Assembly (NCBI GenBank): GCA_040223695.1
Contig: JAVKFU010000019.1
Location: 1 to 64,000 of the forward strand
From: Deltaproteobacteria bacterium
GTDB taxonomy: Bacteria; Desulfobacterota_D; UBA1144; Nemesobacterales; UBA2774
Direction of reading: 5' to 3'
DNA length: 64,000 bases
In this document: positions 36,107 to 47,292 of the stretch, in pieces
Layout of the letters: each line of letters starts with the position of its first letter
How positions within the stretch are numbered: position 1 is the first letter of the stretch
Made by a program: the position numbers and the translations under genes
The notes under the pieces: model-generated
Databases searched by the model: none
Seen by the model: the letters and a program-made list of their open reading frames with translations, nothing else
What the model was told of the DNA's origin: nothing

Positions 36107-36898
36107 TCATCCGGTCAATTTCTGAAACTCGTTAAGACATTTACCACATAACCTGCCCTTGAGCTGAACCTTCAAGACCTCTTCCTGCCAGTGTGAATTG
36201 TACAGACAGCACGAGGGGTTATCACAGAATTCAGCCCCGGTAGCTTCGTAGAAAACCGCCTGAAGAGCGTAAGAGCAAATGATGGGTGTTATTTTGGGGT
36301 CTCCGTACTCGACAAACCTCCCCTCATACATGCGGTCGAGCTCATCCGTATCTTTACCGCTTTGTATTAAAGCGCCTTTAATAAAATAATACTCCCTCGG
36401 CTTTGCCGGAGCCTCCACCACGCCGGAGGTTGAAATAAGGGCCGGATTGCCTCCGAGCAGAACCCTTGCATGATATCTCCTGCTCTCGAATGTACCGAAT
36501 AGACGGCCTGTGAATATAACATGCAAGAATCCTTTCCCCCATTCATCGGGGACTTTATCGGCCAGGGCTTTATGGAAAATTCTCTGAAGCCAGAGGCCGT
36601 CGTAGAACTCACCGAGATTACTTTTCTTACCCGTAATTTTGTCTATTTCAGATAATGCCTGCTCCCTGGCCGCACGTCCGATCTCATCTTGCGGTGCGGA
36701 GATATCATGAATCCTGGAAGCGGCAAGCAATTCAGCCACGCGGTAGGAACTCTCCTCAGAAAGAAGAAGGAAATCGAAAAAATTCCCGCGGCTAAAAGCG
36801 GGAACCCCGAACCTTTCCAGATGATCCAGAGTGTTTTGTATATTAAGCGGCGCTGAGGGGAAATCGGTATAGATATATACTTTCGGTACTCGATTCAT
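36107..36898 (-). CDS. Degenerate archaemetzincin-like (DUF6775-type) protein
   Basis: A 263-residue protein that I place tentatively near DUF6775/archaemetzincin proteins. Its C-terminal FYEATGAEFCDNPSCCLYNSHWQEE aligns with the metzincin HExxHxxGxxHC...CxMN signature: the Gly and Cys stay but all three zinc-binding His are replaced. A CxxxxC...CxxC set (CDNPSC, CGKC) could still hold a structural zinc. A conserved VPKVYIYTDFPSAPLN opening suits ATG 36898; an in-frame TTG at 36955 overlaps ridA and is the alternative. It is the last gene of the Do protease-RidA unit. Probably not an active protease. Confidence 0.6.
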   Translation of the reverse strand: MNRVPKVYIYTDFPSAPLNIQNTLDHLERFGVPAFSRGNFFDFLLLSEESSYRVAELLAASRIHDISAPQDEIGRAAREQALSEIDKITGKKSNLGEFYDGLWLQRIFHKALADKVPDEWGKGFLHVIFTGRLFGTFESRRYHARVLLGGNPALISTSGVVEAPAKPREYYFIKGALIQSGKDTDELDRMYEGRFVEYGDPKITPIICSYALQAVFYEATGAEFCDNPSCCLYNSHWQEEVLKVQLKGRLCGKCLNEFQKLTG

Positions 36899-36929
36899 CG
36901 GGGAAACATCACTCTTGGTTGCGAAATAA

Positions 36930-37400
36930 TTAATCGCCCTGAGATATTTCTGCAATGAGCTCTATTTCCACAGGGGAGTTCATGGGCAGCTCGGAAACAC
37001 CGACGGCAGCCCGGGCATGGCGCCCGTCGTCACCGAATACCTGAAAGAAAAAATCCGATGCTCCGTTAAGCACATTTGCCTGGTTATGAAATCCGGGAGC
37101 GCTGGCTACATAACCTGTAATCTTGACTATCCTTTTTATACTTTCCAAACCGCCCAACTCCATGCTCATTACCGAGAGGGCATTTATCGAGCAAACCCTC
37201 GCGGCCCTCATGCCATCCTCAATCGATACTTCCGCCCCTACTTTTCCCTCTAATATAAGCTCTCCGTCCGCAAGCGGGAGCTGACCGGACACAAATATCA
37301 GGTTGCCGGTAACCGAGGCGGTTTTGTACGAGCCGAGCGGGGTCGGCACATCGGGTATTTGAACGCCCAGCTCGCGCAGTCGATCCTCAACCTTCGCCAT
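36930..37400 (-). CDS. RidA family (YjgF/UK114) protein
   Basis: A 156-residue RidA-superfamily protein in the longer subgroup that starts EDRLRELGVQIPDVPTPLGSYKTASVTGNLIFVSGQLP. Later VCSINALSVMSMELGG and HARAAVGVSELPMNSPVEIELIAEI match, including the Arg thought to bind the substrate carboxylate in deaminase members. Canonical RidA hydrolyses reactive enamines and imines; this subgroup is less known. ATG 37400 has GAGGAG 5-6 nt upstream. Its start lies 14 nt inside the end of the Do protease gene. Confidence 0.9.
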   Translation of the reverse strand: MAKVEDRLRELGVQIPDVPTPLGSYKTASVTGNLIFVSGQLPLADGELILEGKVGAEVSIEDGMRAARVCSINALSVMSMELGGLESIKRIVKITGYVASAPGFHNQANVLNGASDFFFQVFGDDGRHARAAVGVSELPMNSPVEIELIAEISQGD

Positions 37401-38817
37401 CTTGCTCCTCAAACTTAAGAGCAACGTAAATTGTACTGGATCCTCGCTTTACCAGGAACAGAACATTCTGCCCCGCGCTTACGGAATCCATGACTTTTCT
37501 GTAATTATCGAGGTTTGCTATCCTCTTTTTATTTATTTCTAGAATAATGTCACCCTGTTGAAGCCCCGCCTCCGCGGCAACGCTTCCCCTTTGGACATTC
37601 GTAATGATAACGCCTTCAGAAAGCTCTGTCCTGAACATACGCTGGACCTCAGGCGTTATTTCCTGGACTATGAGTCCGAGGTTCTGTTCAACGGCTCTTT
37701 CCTTCAGCCGGCTTGAGCTCTGGGCGACTTCGTCAGGCAGCTCGCCGAGCTCGATTTTCAGGGTCTTTTCTCTCCCGTTTCTAAGCACTTTCAGTTTGGT
37801 CTTCGTGCCGGGAGCATATGACGCTACAGACTTTGGAAGCTCGGGCATATTCTGAATTTGACTTCCGTTAAACTCGACAATTACGTCCCCTCTTTTAAGC
37901 CCCGCCTTTTCAGCCGGCCCCCCAGGAGTAACATCAGCCACCAGGGCGCCTCTTGGCTCATCCAGGTCTATGCTTTCCGCAATCTCAGGCGTAACCTGCT
38001 GTACATACACGCCGATCCAGCCGCGAACCACCTTACCGCTCGACCTGAGCTGAGCAACGACGTCTTTTGCCATATTGATAGGAATCGCAAAACCGATACC
38101 CTGCCCGCCCGCTATAATCGCGGTGTTTACACCTATGACCTCGCCGTTAAAGTTGAACAGAGGCCCGCCGCTGTTTCCGGGGTTGATGGCCGCGTCTGTC
38201 TGCAGGAAATCGTCATAGGAACCCAGCCCGAGCGATCTTCCCTTTGCGCTGATAATTCCCGCCGTTACAGTGTGCCCGAGTCCGAAGGGATTACCAATGG
38301 CGAGCACCCAGTCTCCGATTTCGAGTCCGTCCGAGTCGCCGAAGCTAACAGCCGGCAGCTTGGCTTTTGGTTCTATTTTGAGAAGAGCCAGGTCCGTTTT
38401 AGGATCAGTTCCTATTACTTCCGCTTCATAGCTGTCTCCGTTCTCAAATATAACCTTGATATCCGTCGCCCTCTCTACCACATGGTTATTAGTAATAACG
38501 TAACCGTCTTCGCTGAATATAAATCCCGAGCCGAGCCCCCTGCCCTTGAATTCCCTCTCGGGTATATCTCCGAAGAATTTCTCGAAGAATTCATTGAAAG
38601 GATCGTTCTCTCTGCCCGGAAAGGGGGATTCGGAAGAAAAGCTTCTTCCTTTAGAAACGCTTGTTGTGCTTATATTTACTACTGAAGGACTCAGCTTCTT
38701 AACCAGCGGCGATAGAGAATTAAAACCGTTCTGCTGACCGTCCGCCGATTGCTGAAACCCCAGAAAAGATAATGTCACAAGAATCGAGACTATTAATATT
38801 CTTGCCGATCTTATCAT
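37387..38817 (-). CDS. degQ: Do-family periplasmic serine endoprotease (DegP/DegQ)
   Basis: A 476-residue HtrA protease with a signal peptide, a trypsin-like domain with triad His (ITNNHVVERA), Asp (KTDLALLKI) and Ser (NPGNSGGPLF), and two PDZ domains (VRGWIGVYVQQVTPEIAESIDL onward and LGLIVQEITPEVQRMF onward). It degrades and chaperones misfolded envelope proteins. Start at ATG 38817 with GGAGG 10 nt upstream; a GTG or ATG seven codons earlier lacks a spaced site. Upstream DNA holds TTGTTC/GAACAA and GAACA/TGTTC repeats near 38851-38872. The downstream ridA gene overlaps its end. Confidence 0.95.
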   Translation of the reverse strand: MIRSARILIVSILVTLSFLGFQQSADGQQNGFNSLSPLVKKLSPSVVNISTTSVSKGRSFSSESPFPGRENDPFNEFFEKFFGDIPEREFKGRGLGSGFIFSEDGYVITNNHVVERATDIKVIFENGDSYEAEVIGTDPKTDLALLKIEPKAKLPAVSFGDSDGLEIGDWVLAIGNPFGLGHTVTAGIISAKGRSLGLGSYDDFLQTDAAINPGNSGGPLFNFNGEVIGVNTAIIAGGQGIGFAIPINMAKDVVAQLRSSGKVVRGWIGVYVQQVTPEIAESIDLDEPRGALVADVTPGGPAEKAGLKRGDVIVEFNGSQIQNMPELPKSVASYAPGTKTKLKVLRNGREKTLKIELGELPDEVAQSSSRLKERAVEQNLGLIVQEITPEVQRMFRTELSEGVIITNVQRGSVAAEAGLQQGDIILEINKKRIANLDNYRKVMDSVSAGQNVLFLVKRGSSTIYVALKFEEQDGEG

Positions 38818-38850
38818 GGCTTGAATACCTCCGACCATAAAAATTGATAG

Positions 38851-38873
38851 TTTGTTCGGGGGAACAATGTTCT
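38851..38873 (-). promoter_or_regulatory. Nested inverted repeats ahead of the Do protease gene
   Basis: TTGTTC-GGGG-GAACAA and the overlapping GAACA-A-TGTTC form two short perfect inverted repeats sharing the GAACA block, about 35 nt before the start. They could be an operator. GAAC-N3-GTTC is one base short of a Gram-positive LexA spacing, so that reading is not supported. Confidence 0.4.
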
Positions 38874-39034
38874 CCTTTATTCCCTCGATTTTTGTATGAA
38901 CCCCGGGGTGGATAAAATTCGAATTCCCCGAATTATTTTTAAAATTATAACTGAAGATTCATTTTCATGTGGAATTAACTTAAGTAGCTGCAGGTGTGTA
39001 ATGACAATAATAATCCGGCGGCAAAGCTACGGTT

Positions 39035-40225
39035 CTATATCGGTTCCTTGAGCATGCTGTCCCAGTACTTTAAATGCAGCTTATTCGAGTAAAAACGCAT
39101 CACAAAATTTCTCAACGAAGAAATTACCCTGCTGTCGGCGAAAGCTACTTTGCCCATCATGCGTGATTGATCCTGGATTTTTTTAACACGCGGCTTCCTC
39201 CTCGAAACATAACTTTCAAGCGCGTGAGCGACATACCTGGAATCGGTCCTTGCCAGCTCTTCAGCCAATACGGCGGCGGATTCAATCGCCATAGAAACAC
39301 CGCCTCCCGCTGTGGGCAATACCGCATGCGCCGAATCCCCCACTAGAACGACCCTGCCCCTGTACCACTCCTCCATTCTCAAATCATTGTACTCCGTGTG
39401 ATAAATAGCGTCAGGATCATCTATCTCTGCGAGCAAATCGGGGACTATTCCCCCGAAGTCCTTAAAATTCTCCTCGATGCGTCCTACACGGTTTTCAACA
39501 GGATCAGGCACGCCCCTAGGGCTGCGGATACTCGTAAAAACGGACAGGCGACCCCTGGTGGGCCAGATGCCTAAAAATTTACCCGTCCCCCAGTACTCCG
39601 CTATCTGCGCGGATTTAAGAAGGCCGGATTTTACCCAGAAACTCCATCCCGTCATGCCGCTGTATGAAAGCGGTACCTCTCCAAATATCATATTTCTTGT
39701 TTCGGACCGCACACCGTCGCATCCGACTACAAGGTCGTAAATCTCTTCAGTCCCGTCGCTGAAGACTGCAAAAACTTCCTCGCCCATTTGCTCGATTTTC
39801 TCAACTGTCGTGTTCATGCGTATGGCCGAGGGATCGACAGCTTCCCTCAAAACGTTAATCAGCTCAGGCCTGTATATGCTTATCATCGGCCCGTATTTCT
39901 CAGTGACCTTCTGAACGGAATAAGAGTGAAGCATTTCGCCCTTCTCGTTCCTGACGTTATAAGTCGAAAACGGGAGGCCCGCGTCGATAAGGTTTCTGTA
40001 GACCCCGAGCCCCTTCAGCACTCGGCTGCCCGAAGGCCAAAGGACTATAATATATCCGACATTCCCGTATTCCGGGATACGTTCCACTACGGTGGGCTTG
40101 AATCCCCTCTGCTGCAGCAAGCCCGCCAGGGTTAGACCGGCTATACCGCCGCCGATTATTAGAATGCGCATTTCGGGCCCGTACCGTACAGCAGGGCCAC
40201 TTCCTTTGAGCTCGTTTAATTTCAT
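39035..40225 (-). CDS. FAD-dependent aromatic-type monooxygenase
   Basis: A 396-residue class A flavoprotein hydroxylase: dinucleotide motif RILIIGGGIAGLTLAGLLQQRG, the DG motif DLVVGCDGVRSETR and the GD motif VVLVGDSAHAVLPTAGGGVSMAIESA. Relatives act on salicylate-like aromatics, polyketides or tetracycline-type molecules; the substrate is unknown. It starts at ATG 40225 (GGAAG six nt upstream), which leaves an 18-residue extension before the FAD motif; ATG 40171 is the alternative. Stands alone. Confidence 0.88.
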   Translation of the reverse strand: MKLNELKGSGPAVRYGPEMRILIIGGGIAGLTLAGLLQQRGFKPTVVERIPEYGNVGYIIVLWPSGSRVLKGLGVYRNLIDAGLPFSTYNVRNEKGEMLHSYSVQKVTEKYGPMISIYRPELINVLREAVDPSAIRMNTTVEKIEQMGEEVFAVFSDGTEEIYDLVVGCDGVRSETRNMIFGEVPLSYSGMTGWSFWVKSGLLKSAQIAEYWGTGKFLGIWPTRGRLSVFTSIRSPRGVPDPVENRVGRIEENFKDFGGIVPDLLAEIDDPDAIYHTEYNDLRMEEWYRGRVVLVGDSAHAVLPTAGGGVSMAIESAAVLAEELARTDSRYVAHALESYVSRRKPRVKKIQDQSRMMGKVAFADSRVISSLRNFVMRFYSNKLHLKYWDSMLKEPI

Positions 40226-40334
40226 TTATAACTTCCGTTAGACGGGCGTAATCGCCATCTCCATTGTATTCGTAAAATTCAAATTTTGAATTAAGACTGA
40301 GACTTAATTATACCAGCAAATTATTTTTTTAGTA

Positions 40335-40772
40335 TCAATACTGCGGCACCTCGCCTCGTGTATCGCCGCAGATTTCAAGCTCCAGCCCGTCCGGATCAAG
40401 AAAGTGGTATGCCTGCACCTTCCCGTCTTCACCTATCTTTTCTTCTATGAAATTAACGCCCCTTTCCTTCAAAATATTGCCGGCCTTCTCAACATCGTCA
40501 ACGCCGAAAGCGATATGATTCACGCCTCCTGCGGATCCGCCATCCGAGGCTTTTCTGTTTTTATCCTCGGTCATCGCCAGAATAACTTTCGACTTTGTCC
40601 CTATAAAGGTTTTTTTCTCGCCCCCTTCCGTGCGCCCGTCCCTGATTAGCCTCAAACCGAGGACTCCGGTATAAAACTCAACCGCAACGTCCATATCACT
40701 GACTACAATCGCTATGTGATCTATATCCTTGACGATATCATTTCCGCCTATTATGTTACGAAGCCATTTCAT
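40335..40772 (-). CDS. VOC (glyoxalase-like) metalloenzyme-fold protein
   Basis: A 145-residue vicinal oxygen chelate protein with two beta-alpha-beta-beta-beta units: VKDIDHIAIVVSDMDVAVEFYTGVLGLRLI and GGVNHIAFGVDDVEKAGNILKERGV...YHFLDPDGLELEI. Metal ligands are probably His18 and His84-like residues plus the ELEI Glu. It could be an epimerase, glyoxalase or dioxygenase; the close match to methylmalonyl-CoA epimerase-like openings is suggestive only. Lies 28 nt downstream of the OmpA fusion gene on the same strand, so probably co-transcribed. Confidence 0.83.
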   Translation of the reverse strand: MKWLRNIIGGNDIVKDIDHIAIVVSDMDVAVEFYTGVLGLRLIRDGRTEGGEKKTFIGTKSKVILAMTEDKNRKASDGGSAGGVNHIAFGVDDVEKAGNILKERGVNFIEEKIGEDGKVQAYHFLDPDGLELEICGDTRGEVPQY

Positions 40773-40800
40773 TTTTACACCCGGATGCGGCCGGAATATA

Positions 40801-42027
40801 TTATCTTACACCGAATTTTTTTACCAGAATCAGGCCGATCCCAATCACTACAATGACAATGAAAACACCCATAACCAGATAACTTCTCGTTACCGAGTAA
40901 ATAAAACTGGAATTGACTTCCACTACTTTTTCAAAAATCTCGTGTTCGTTTACCACTTCATTGTGCTCGGCATCCTCTAATACAATCTGAACGGAGAGGA
41001 GAAGAGACTGAAACCCGCTCTCAAGCGGCGTAACCGTCCATGCCCATTTCGTACTCAATTCTTCCCCTGAAACCTCTTTAATCTCCAGACCTTCGAACAT
41101 AGCTTGCCCACCACCGTCGACGGCGGAAGAGGAATCCGAAAGGGACCTGACGTCGAACTCCTTGCCTCTTAACCGCACCCCGACGTCCCGCCCCAATTTA
41201 AAATGATTAAATCCTTCGGTGCCGTTCTCCTTGATGCTTTCCGACAAATCACTTATGAACGAGTAAGGAAAGTCCGCCTCTATGATATAAGTCTTGCCGA
41301 CGCCCATTTTCCCGGGCACTTCAAAAATAATGCGTCCCGGAGCCAGTTTTCTCATGACGCTTCTAATATTTTTGGCCAGACCCGGAGGGGGCGTCGCAAG
41401 GTCCCTTACCGCCGGGGGCAGTGGTTCGGAAACGGTTTCAACGGTTTCAACCGCTTCAATTGTCTCTTCCACTCTCTCTTCTTTTTCCTCCGCCGCGGTT
41501 TCCCGCCCCTCAGGCGAAGCATCTTCAATACCGGTAACCGGCGTTGGCAAAACGGGCTGATCGGTTTGAATTATAATGCGTACCCTTCTGTTCTCTCTCA
41601 GGGACTGCTCGTCGAGACCACCTGCGAATTTATCAGTTTTCCCCCTTCCACTTGCTGTGATCCTTCCGGATTCTATCCCCCGATCAATCAAAACCCTCTT
41701 TACCGACTGCGCCCTTCTCTCTGAAAGGCCGAGATTGTATTCAGCTTCCCCCGTAATGTCCGAATAACCTTCCACGACTATGTCGAGCCCGGGATTGTTC
41801 TTTAATTCATCGATTTTTAATTTGAGAGCCTCTTCGTCCGCAGGGGGAAAATCATCTTCATTAGAGTCAAAATATATATCGATAGCCCCCCGGGCGCTCT
41901 CCGCCGAAGCATACGGCACAGCGGTTATGAGCCCTGTCTTCACTAGATATATGCATAAAAGCACAACCAATAAGAAGACAATTTTGAAACCCTGTGATTT
42001 AAAAAATTGTATTGATGGACTGTCCAT
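40801..42027 (-). CDS. OmpA domain plus beta-sandwich, two-span envelope protein
   Basis: A 408-residue protein with an unusual layout. An N-terminal hydrophobic segment (about 15-37) is followed by an OmpA peptidoglycan-binding domain (about 45-152: DIVVEGYSDITGEAEYNLGLSERRAQSVK, GRGKTDKFAGGLDEQSLRENRRVRI), a Pro/Glu-rich linker, a beta-rich domain (about 225-365, with WAWTVTPLESGFQSLLLSVQIVLE) and a C-terminal membrane span (about 382-404). The beta-rich domain resembles one at the ends of several uncharacterised, partly effector-associated bacterial proteins. It could link wall to inner membrane. Function unknown. Confidence 0.78.
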   Translation of the reverse strand: MDSPSIQFFKSQGFKIVFLLVVLLCIYLVKTGLITAVPYASAESARGAIDIYFDSNEDDFPPADEEALKLKIDELKNNPGLDIVVEGYSDITGEAEYNLGLSERRAQSVKRVLIDRGIESGRITASGRGKTDKFAGGLDEQSLRENRRVRIIIQTDQPVLPTPVTGIEDASPEGRETAAEEKEERVEETIEAVETVETVSEPLPPAVRDLATPPPGLAKNIRSVMRKLAPGRIIFEVPGKMGVGKTYIIEADFPYSFISDLSESIKENGTEGFNHFKLGRDVGVRLRGKEFDVRSLSDSSSAVDGGGQAMFEGLEIKEVSGEELSTKWAWTVTPLESGFQSLLLSVQIVLEDAEHNEVVNEHEIFEKVVEVNSSFIYSVTRSYLVMGVFIVIVVIGIGLILVKKFGVR

Positions 42028-42365
42028 CCCCCGCCTCGATCGAACCGGATATTTTTCATATCGGGCAAAAAAATAATCCTTACCATTATCTCACTTTAAG
42101 TCGTCTATTGTCAATAAAGCCGCCCTGTTCTCTCGATCAGTTTACACTCGTCCTGTGAATTATCCCGACGAGCATGGAGCGATTCCCTTGACAGGCAAAT
42201 CCAAATACGCACCCCGCGGAGTCAAGCCGGTATTAAGAAAAGCGCATGACGAATCTAAATAATATGTATGAGCTGAATTAAAATCCAGCTACAATTACAG
42301 GTGTTATACTACTATTAATTACATATTATCATGCTTAGGCATATATAAAGATTGGTTGAAACATT
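42028..42365. other. Gene-free stretch before the FemAB-like gene
   Basis: About 340 bp of divergent intergenic DNA. One frame runs 42155-42247 (GTG start; YPDEHGAIPLTGKSKYAPRG) but lacks a ribosome binding site and I do not recognise it. The right third is AT-rich and should hold the FemAB-like gene's promoter. No RNA gene, repeat or terminator seen. Confidence 0.45.
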
Positions 42366-43520
42366 ATGGGAACCGAGTACCACCTGACCGTACATGATTC
42401 CATCTCCGGGATAGACAAAGATCAGTATAACGCTATAGCCGACGCCCGGAATCCTTTTCTCGAATACGAATTTTTGGAAGCGCTGGAAATATCGGGCTCT
42501 GTCGGGCCGCACACTACCTGGGACCCGCGCCACATCATTCTGAGGGATAAAGACAGGATAATAGGAGCCATTTCAGCATACATCAAGCTTGACTCCTACG
42601 GCGAGTATATTTTCGACTGGGAATGGGCCAGGGCATTCGAGAACGCGGGGATCAGCTATTACCCCAAAATAGTCGTGGCCATCCCGTTCACACCGGCTAC
42701 GGGTGCGCGGATACTCGTCCATCCCGAATACCCCTTTAACCAATGCGCCGAAACCATGGTCAAGAGCCTGATCAGCCTCTGCGCTCAGGAGAACTGCTCA
42801 TCGATTCATGTGCTTTTTCTAACCGAGGACGAGCGTGTGTTTCTGGAAAAAAGGGGATTTCTTACAAGAAAGACGCATCAGTACCACTGGAAAAACCGTA
42901 ACTATAAATTATTCGAGGATTTTCTCTCCGATATCCGTTCCGGGAGAAAAAAACAGATAAGAAAAGAGAGAAAATCCCTGGCTGAAGAGGGTCTGGATAT
43001 CCGCATCATTGAAAAGGACGACATCACAGAGGAGCACATGAATGCGATCTGGGATTTCTATAGCGATACGCATTCGAGAAAATGGGGAAGCGCGTATCTC
43101 AACAGAGAATTCTTCGACCTCATGTACGAAAACTACCGGCACCGCATAGTTCTGCTTATGGCGAAATCCGGCAATAAATGGGTGGGCGGCACCTTTAACA
43201 TAGTTAAGAACGACAGACTATTCGGACGCTACTGGGGGACGCTTTATAACTACAGGAATCTCCATTTCGAGTGTTGTTTCTATGGATTAATAGATTATTC
43301 TATAAAGAAGGGGATAAATGTTTTTGAGGCCGGGGCTCAGGGGGAGCATAAATTTTTAAGGGGTTTTGCGGCGGTGCCGACTTACAGCTCACATTTAATC
43401 ATGGATGAGACGGCAAACAAGGCTATCGGAGATTATCTGCTGCGGGAAAGGGAATACACGGACAACCTGATAAGGAAATACAACATGCAGTCGCCCCTTA
43501 AGTACTTGTACGGCAAGTAG
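42366..43520 (+). CDS. FemAB-like (DUF482) GNAT-fold acyltransferase
   Basis: A 384-residue protein of the DUF482 / FemAB-like group: NPFLEYEFLEALEISGSVGPHTTWDPRHIILRD, DWEWARAFENAGISYYPKIVVAIPFTPATGARIL, LTEDERVFLEKRGF, then RSGRKKQIRKERKSL and FEAGAQGEHKFLRGFAAVPTYSSH. Related Fem proteins add amino acids to peptidoglycan precursors from tRNA; for this group the reaction is unknown. It ends 78 nt before clpS on the same strand. Confidence 0.88.
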   Translation: MGTEYHLTVHDSISGIDKDQYNAIADARNPFLEYEFLEALEISGSVGPHTTWDPRHIILRDKDRIIGAISAYIKLDSYGEYIFDWEWARAFENAGISYYPKIVVAIPFTPATGARILVHPEYPFNQCAETMVKSLISLCAQENCSSIHVLFLTEDERVFLEKRGFLTRKTHQYHWKNRNYKLFEDFLSDIRSGRKKQIRKERKSLAEEGLDIRIIEKDDITEEHMNAIWDFYSDTHSRKWGSAYLNREFFDLMYENYRHRIVLLMAKSGNKWVGGTFNIVKNDRLFGRYWGTLYNYRNLHFECCFYGLIDYSIKKGINVFEAGAQGEHKFLRGFAAVPTYSSHLIMDETANKAIGDYLLREREYTDNLIRKYNMQSPLKYLYGK

Positions 43521-43598
43521 AAAAATTAAAATGCGTGCATAGATTACATATTGTGAATTTAAAAGCACGTTAAGGCGATAATATCAGGATAGTAAGGA

Positions 43599-43936
43599 AT
43601 GGGAGACAAAAAAATAACGCCGGAGGATCTCGAGGGAGAACTTCTTACTGAAGAGCGGGTCAGATTAAAGCGACCCGACATGTATAGAATTTTGCTGTTA
43701 AACGACGATTATACGCCCAGAGAGTTTGTAGTCTGGGTTTTGATGAGGGTATTTTACAAGGGCCAGGAGGAATCGACGAGAATAATGCTTGAAGCACATA
43801 CTTCCGGTAAAAGCGTAATTGGAGTTTATACATACGACGTCGCGACCACAAAAATAGTGCAGGTTGACAAGCTGGCCAAACAATACGAGCATCCGCTCCA
43901 GTGCATACTGGAAGTAGAGAGCGGCGGTGAGGAAGA

Positions 43937-43940
<4 letters not shown>
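43599..43940 (+). CDS. clpS: ATP-dependent Clp protease adaptor ClpS
   Basis: A 113-residue adaptor that delivers N-end rule substrates to ClpA. The N-degron pocket motifs YRILLLNDDYTPREFVVWVLMRVF and VGIVGVYTYDVA-like stretch are present (SVIGVYTYDVATTKI), with a disordered N-terminus of about 25 residues. Its TGA overlaps the clpA ATG by four bases, so the two are translationally coupled. Confidence 0.95.
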
Positions 43941-46180
<2,240 letters not shown>

Positions 46181-46189
46181 ATATTAAAA

Positions 46190-46930
46190 ATGAATAAAAT
46201 CAGAGTAATACCGAAAGAGACTATGGAAGCTAAAGAGTGTATATCTATACTCAGAAAAGAAAATGGAAAAATAATAGGATTTTCAGAATCCGAACGCCAA
46301 GGTACAGAATCATCTGCAATGCTTGAAAAAGATGGCACTATCTCTTCATCATTGAAAGGAAAAAGCCCACAAGGCGAGCAGGATACCCTACTTGCAGGTC
46401 AGATATTAATTAATGTGTTAAACCGTTCTGGCGACAATTGGTCACAACCAGAGCGCGTTGGCGATGATGATGTTGCAGATTGTGTGGCATACGATCTAGA
46501 TAATCCCAAAAAAATAATTGAGATACAGGTTGTTAGAGTTGTAATAGAGCAAAAATTCTGGAAAAAATTATCAACTAAAGGGGAAGTAAACAAAAAAGGA
46601 AAACCATTACTATTCGAGTCGGATATAAAAACTTCGATTGAAATGAAAGCATCTGAAGCCAAAATTCCAAGCAGCTACCGTAAAAATATCGTGCTAGCAC
46701 TGGATGCTACCCGATTAGCAGGCCACACATTCCGCCCGGTTGTCAACCAATTCTGTGATAACTTTTCGGAATATGCAAAATCACTAGGCTTTCACTCCAT
46801 TTGGATTGTCGGGCTTTGGGAGGTTTTAACTTTCCGATTAGACCTAAACCCATCCAATAACTCAACAGAGAATCTTGAACAAATCAACAAAGGAAAATCA
46901 GCCAATGAACCTAGCAAATTCAAGGTTTAA
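46190..46930 (+). CDS. Unknown AT-rich protein, possible nuclease-like core
   Basis: A 246-residue frame directly after clpA. It is clearly richer in A and T and in Lys, Asn, Ile and Ser than its neighbours, which suggests recent acquisition. The segment ADCVAYDLDNPKKIIEIQVVRV has the D...ExQ spacing seen in some PD-(D/E)xK nuclease folds, but a matching Lys and the rest of the fold are not evident. No signal peptide or membrane span. The ribosome binding site is weak. It overlaps the next gene by 26 nt. Function not known. Confidence 0.6.
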   Translation: MNKIRVIPKETMEAKECISILRKENGKIIGFSESERQGTESSAMLEKDGTISSSLKGKSPQGEQDTLLAGQILINVLNRSGDNWSQPERVGDDDVADCVAYDLDNPKKIIEIQVVRVVIEQKFWKKLSTKGEVNKKGKPLLFESDIKTSIEMKASEAKIPSSYRKNIVLALDATRLAGHTFRPVVNQFCDNFSEYAKSLGFHSIWIVGLWEVLTFRLDLNPSNNSTENLEQINKGKSANEPSKFKV

Positions 46931-47267
46931 AACTAGCCCTGTCATTTTTCTTTTTTCATTGATCTTATTCTTAATAATTTTCAATCACACTTTCGCCCTC
47001 GAAAGCCCGATTGAAATAGCCCAAGGCTCCAAATCGAGCGGCAATGCGGTTATGAAAGAGATCGAGAACGGCCGCGACTTTAAAGGCATGAGCAAAGAGG
47101 AAGTAATTGAGGCGATAGGGGAGCCGTGGCAAAAAGACACTACGCCCGAGAAGGCCAGATATGACGAAAAATGGATTTACAGCTGCGAGACGCAAATGGG
47201 GCTGAACTATGACTGCGTTTACCTCTATTTCATGGGCGGCCGGGTGGTTAAAGCCGACGTTCTCTAG
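46905..47267 (+). CDS. Exported BamE/SmpA-like small protein
   Basis: A 120-residue protein with an N-terminal hydrophobic export signal (SPVIFLFSLILFLIIFNHTFA) and a BamE-like domain: EIENGRDFKGMSKEEVIEAIGEPWQKDTTPEKARYDEKWIYSC...YDCVYLYFMGGRVVKADVL. The GMSKEEVxxAIGEP motif is typical of the SmpA/OmlA fold. There is no lipobox Cys, unlike true BamE, and two Cys (SCET, YDCV) may form a disulfide. Start ATG 46905 within the end of the preceding gene; the first in-frame ATG at 46875 is less suited. Confidence 0.75.
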   Translation: MNLANSRFKTSPVIFLFSLILFLIIFNHTFALESPIEIAQGSKSSGNAVMKEIENGRDFKGMSKEEVIEAIGEPWQKDTTPEKARYDEKWIYSCETQMGLNYDCVYLYFMGGRVVKADVL

Positions 47268-47292
47268 CTAAAAGAATTACTTTCCGCATGAG

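Noticed and set aside
38861-38873. LexA box before the Do protease
   Set aside because: The GAAC and GTTC halves are three bases apart rather than four, and an SOS role for this gene is not expected.
42155-42247. Possible small gene YPDEHGAIPLTGKSKYAPRG... before the FemAB-like gene
   Set aside because: GTG start with no ribosome binding site, about 30 codons, and no known relatives that I can recall.
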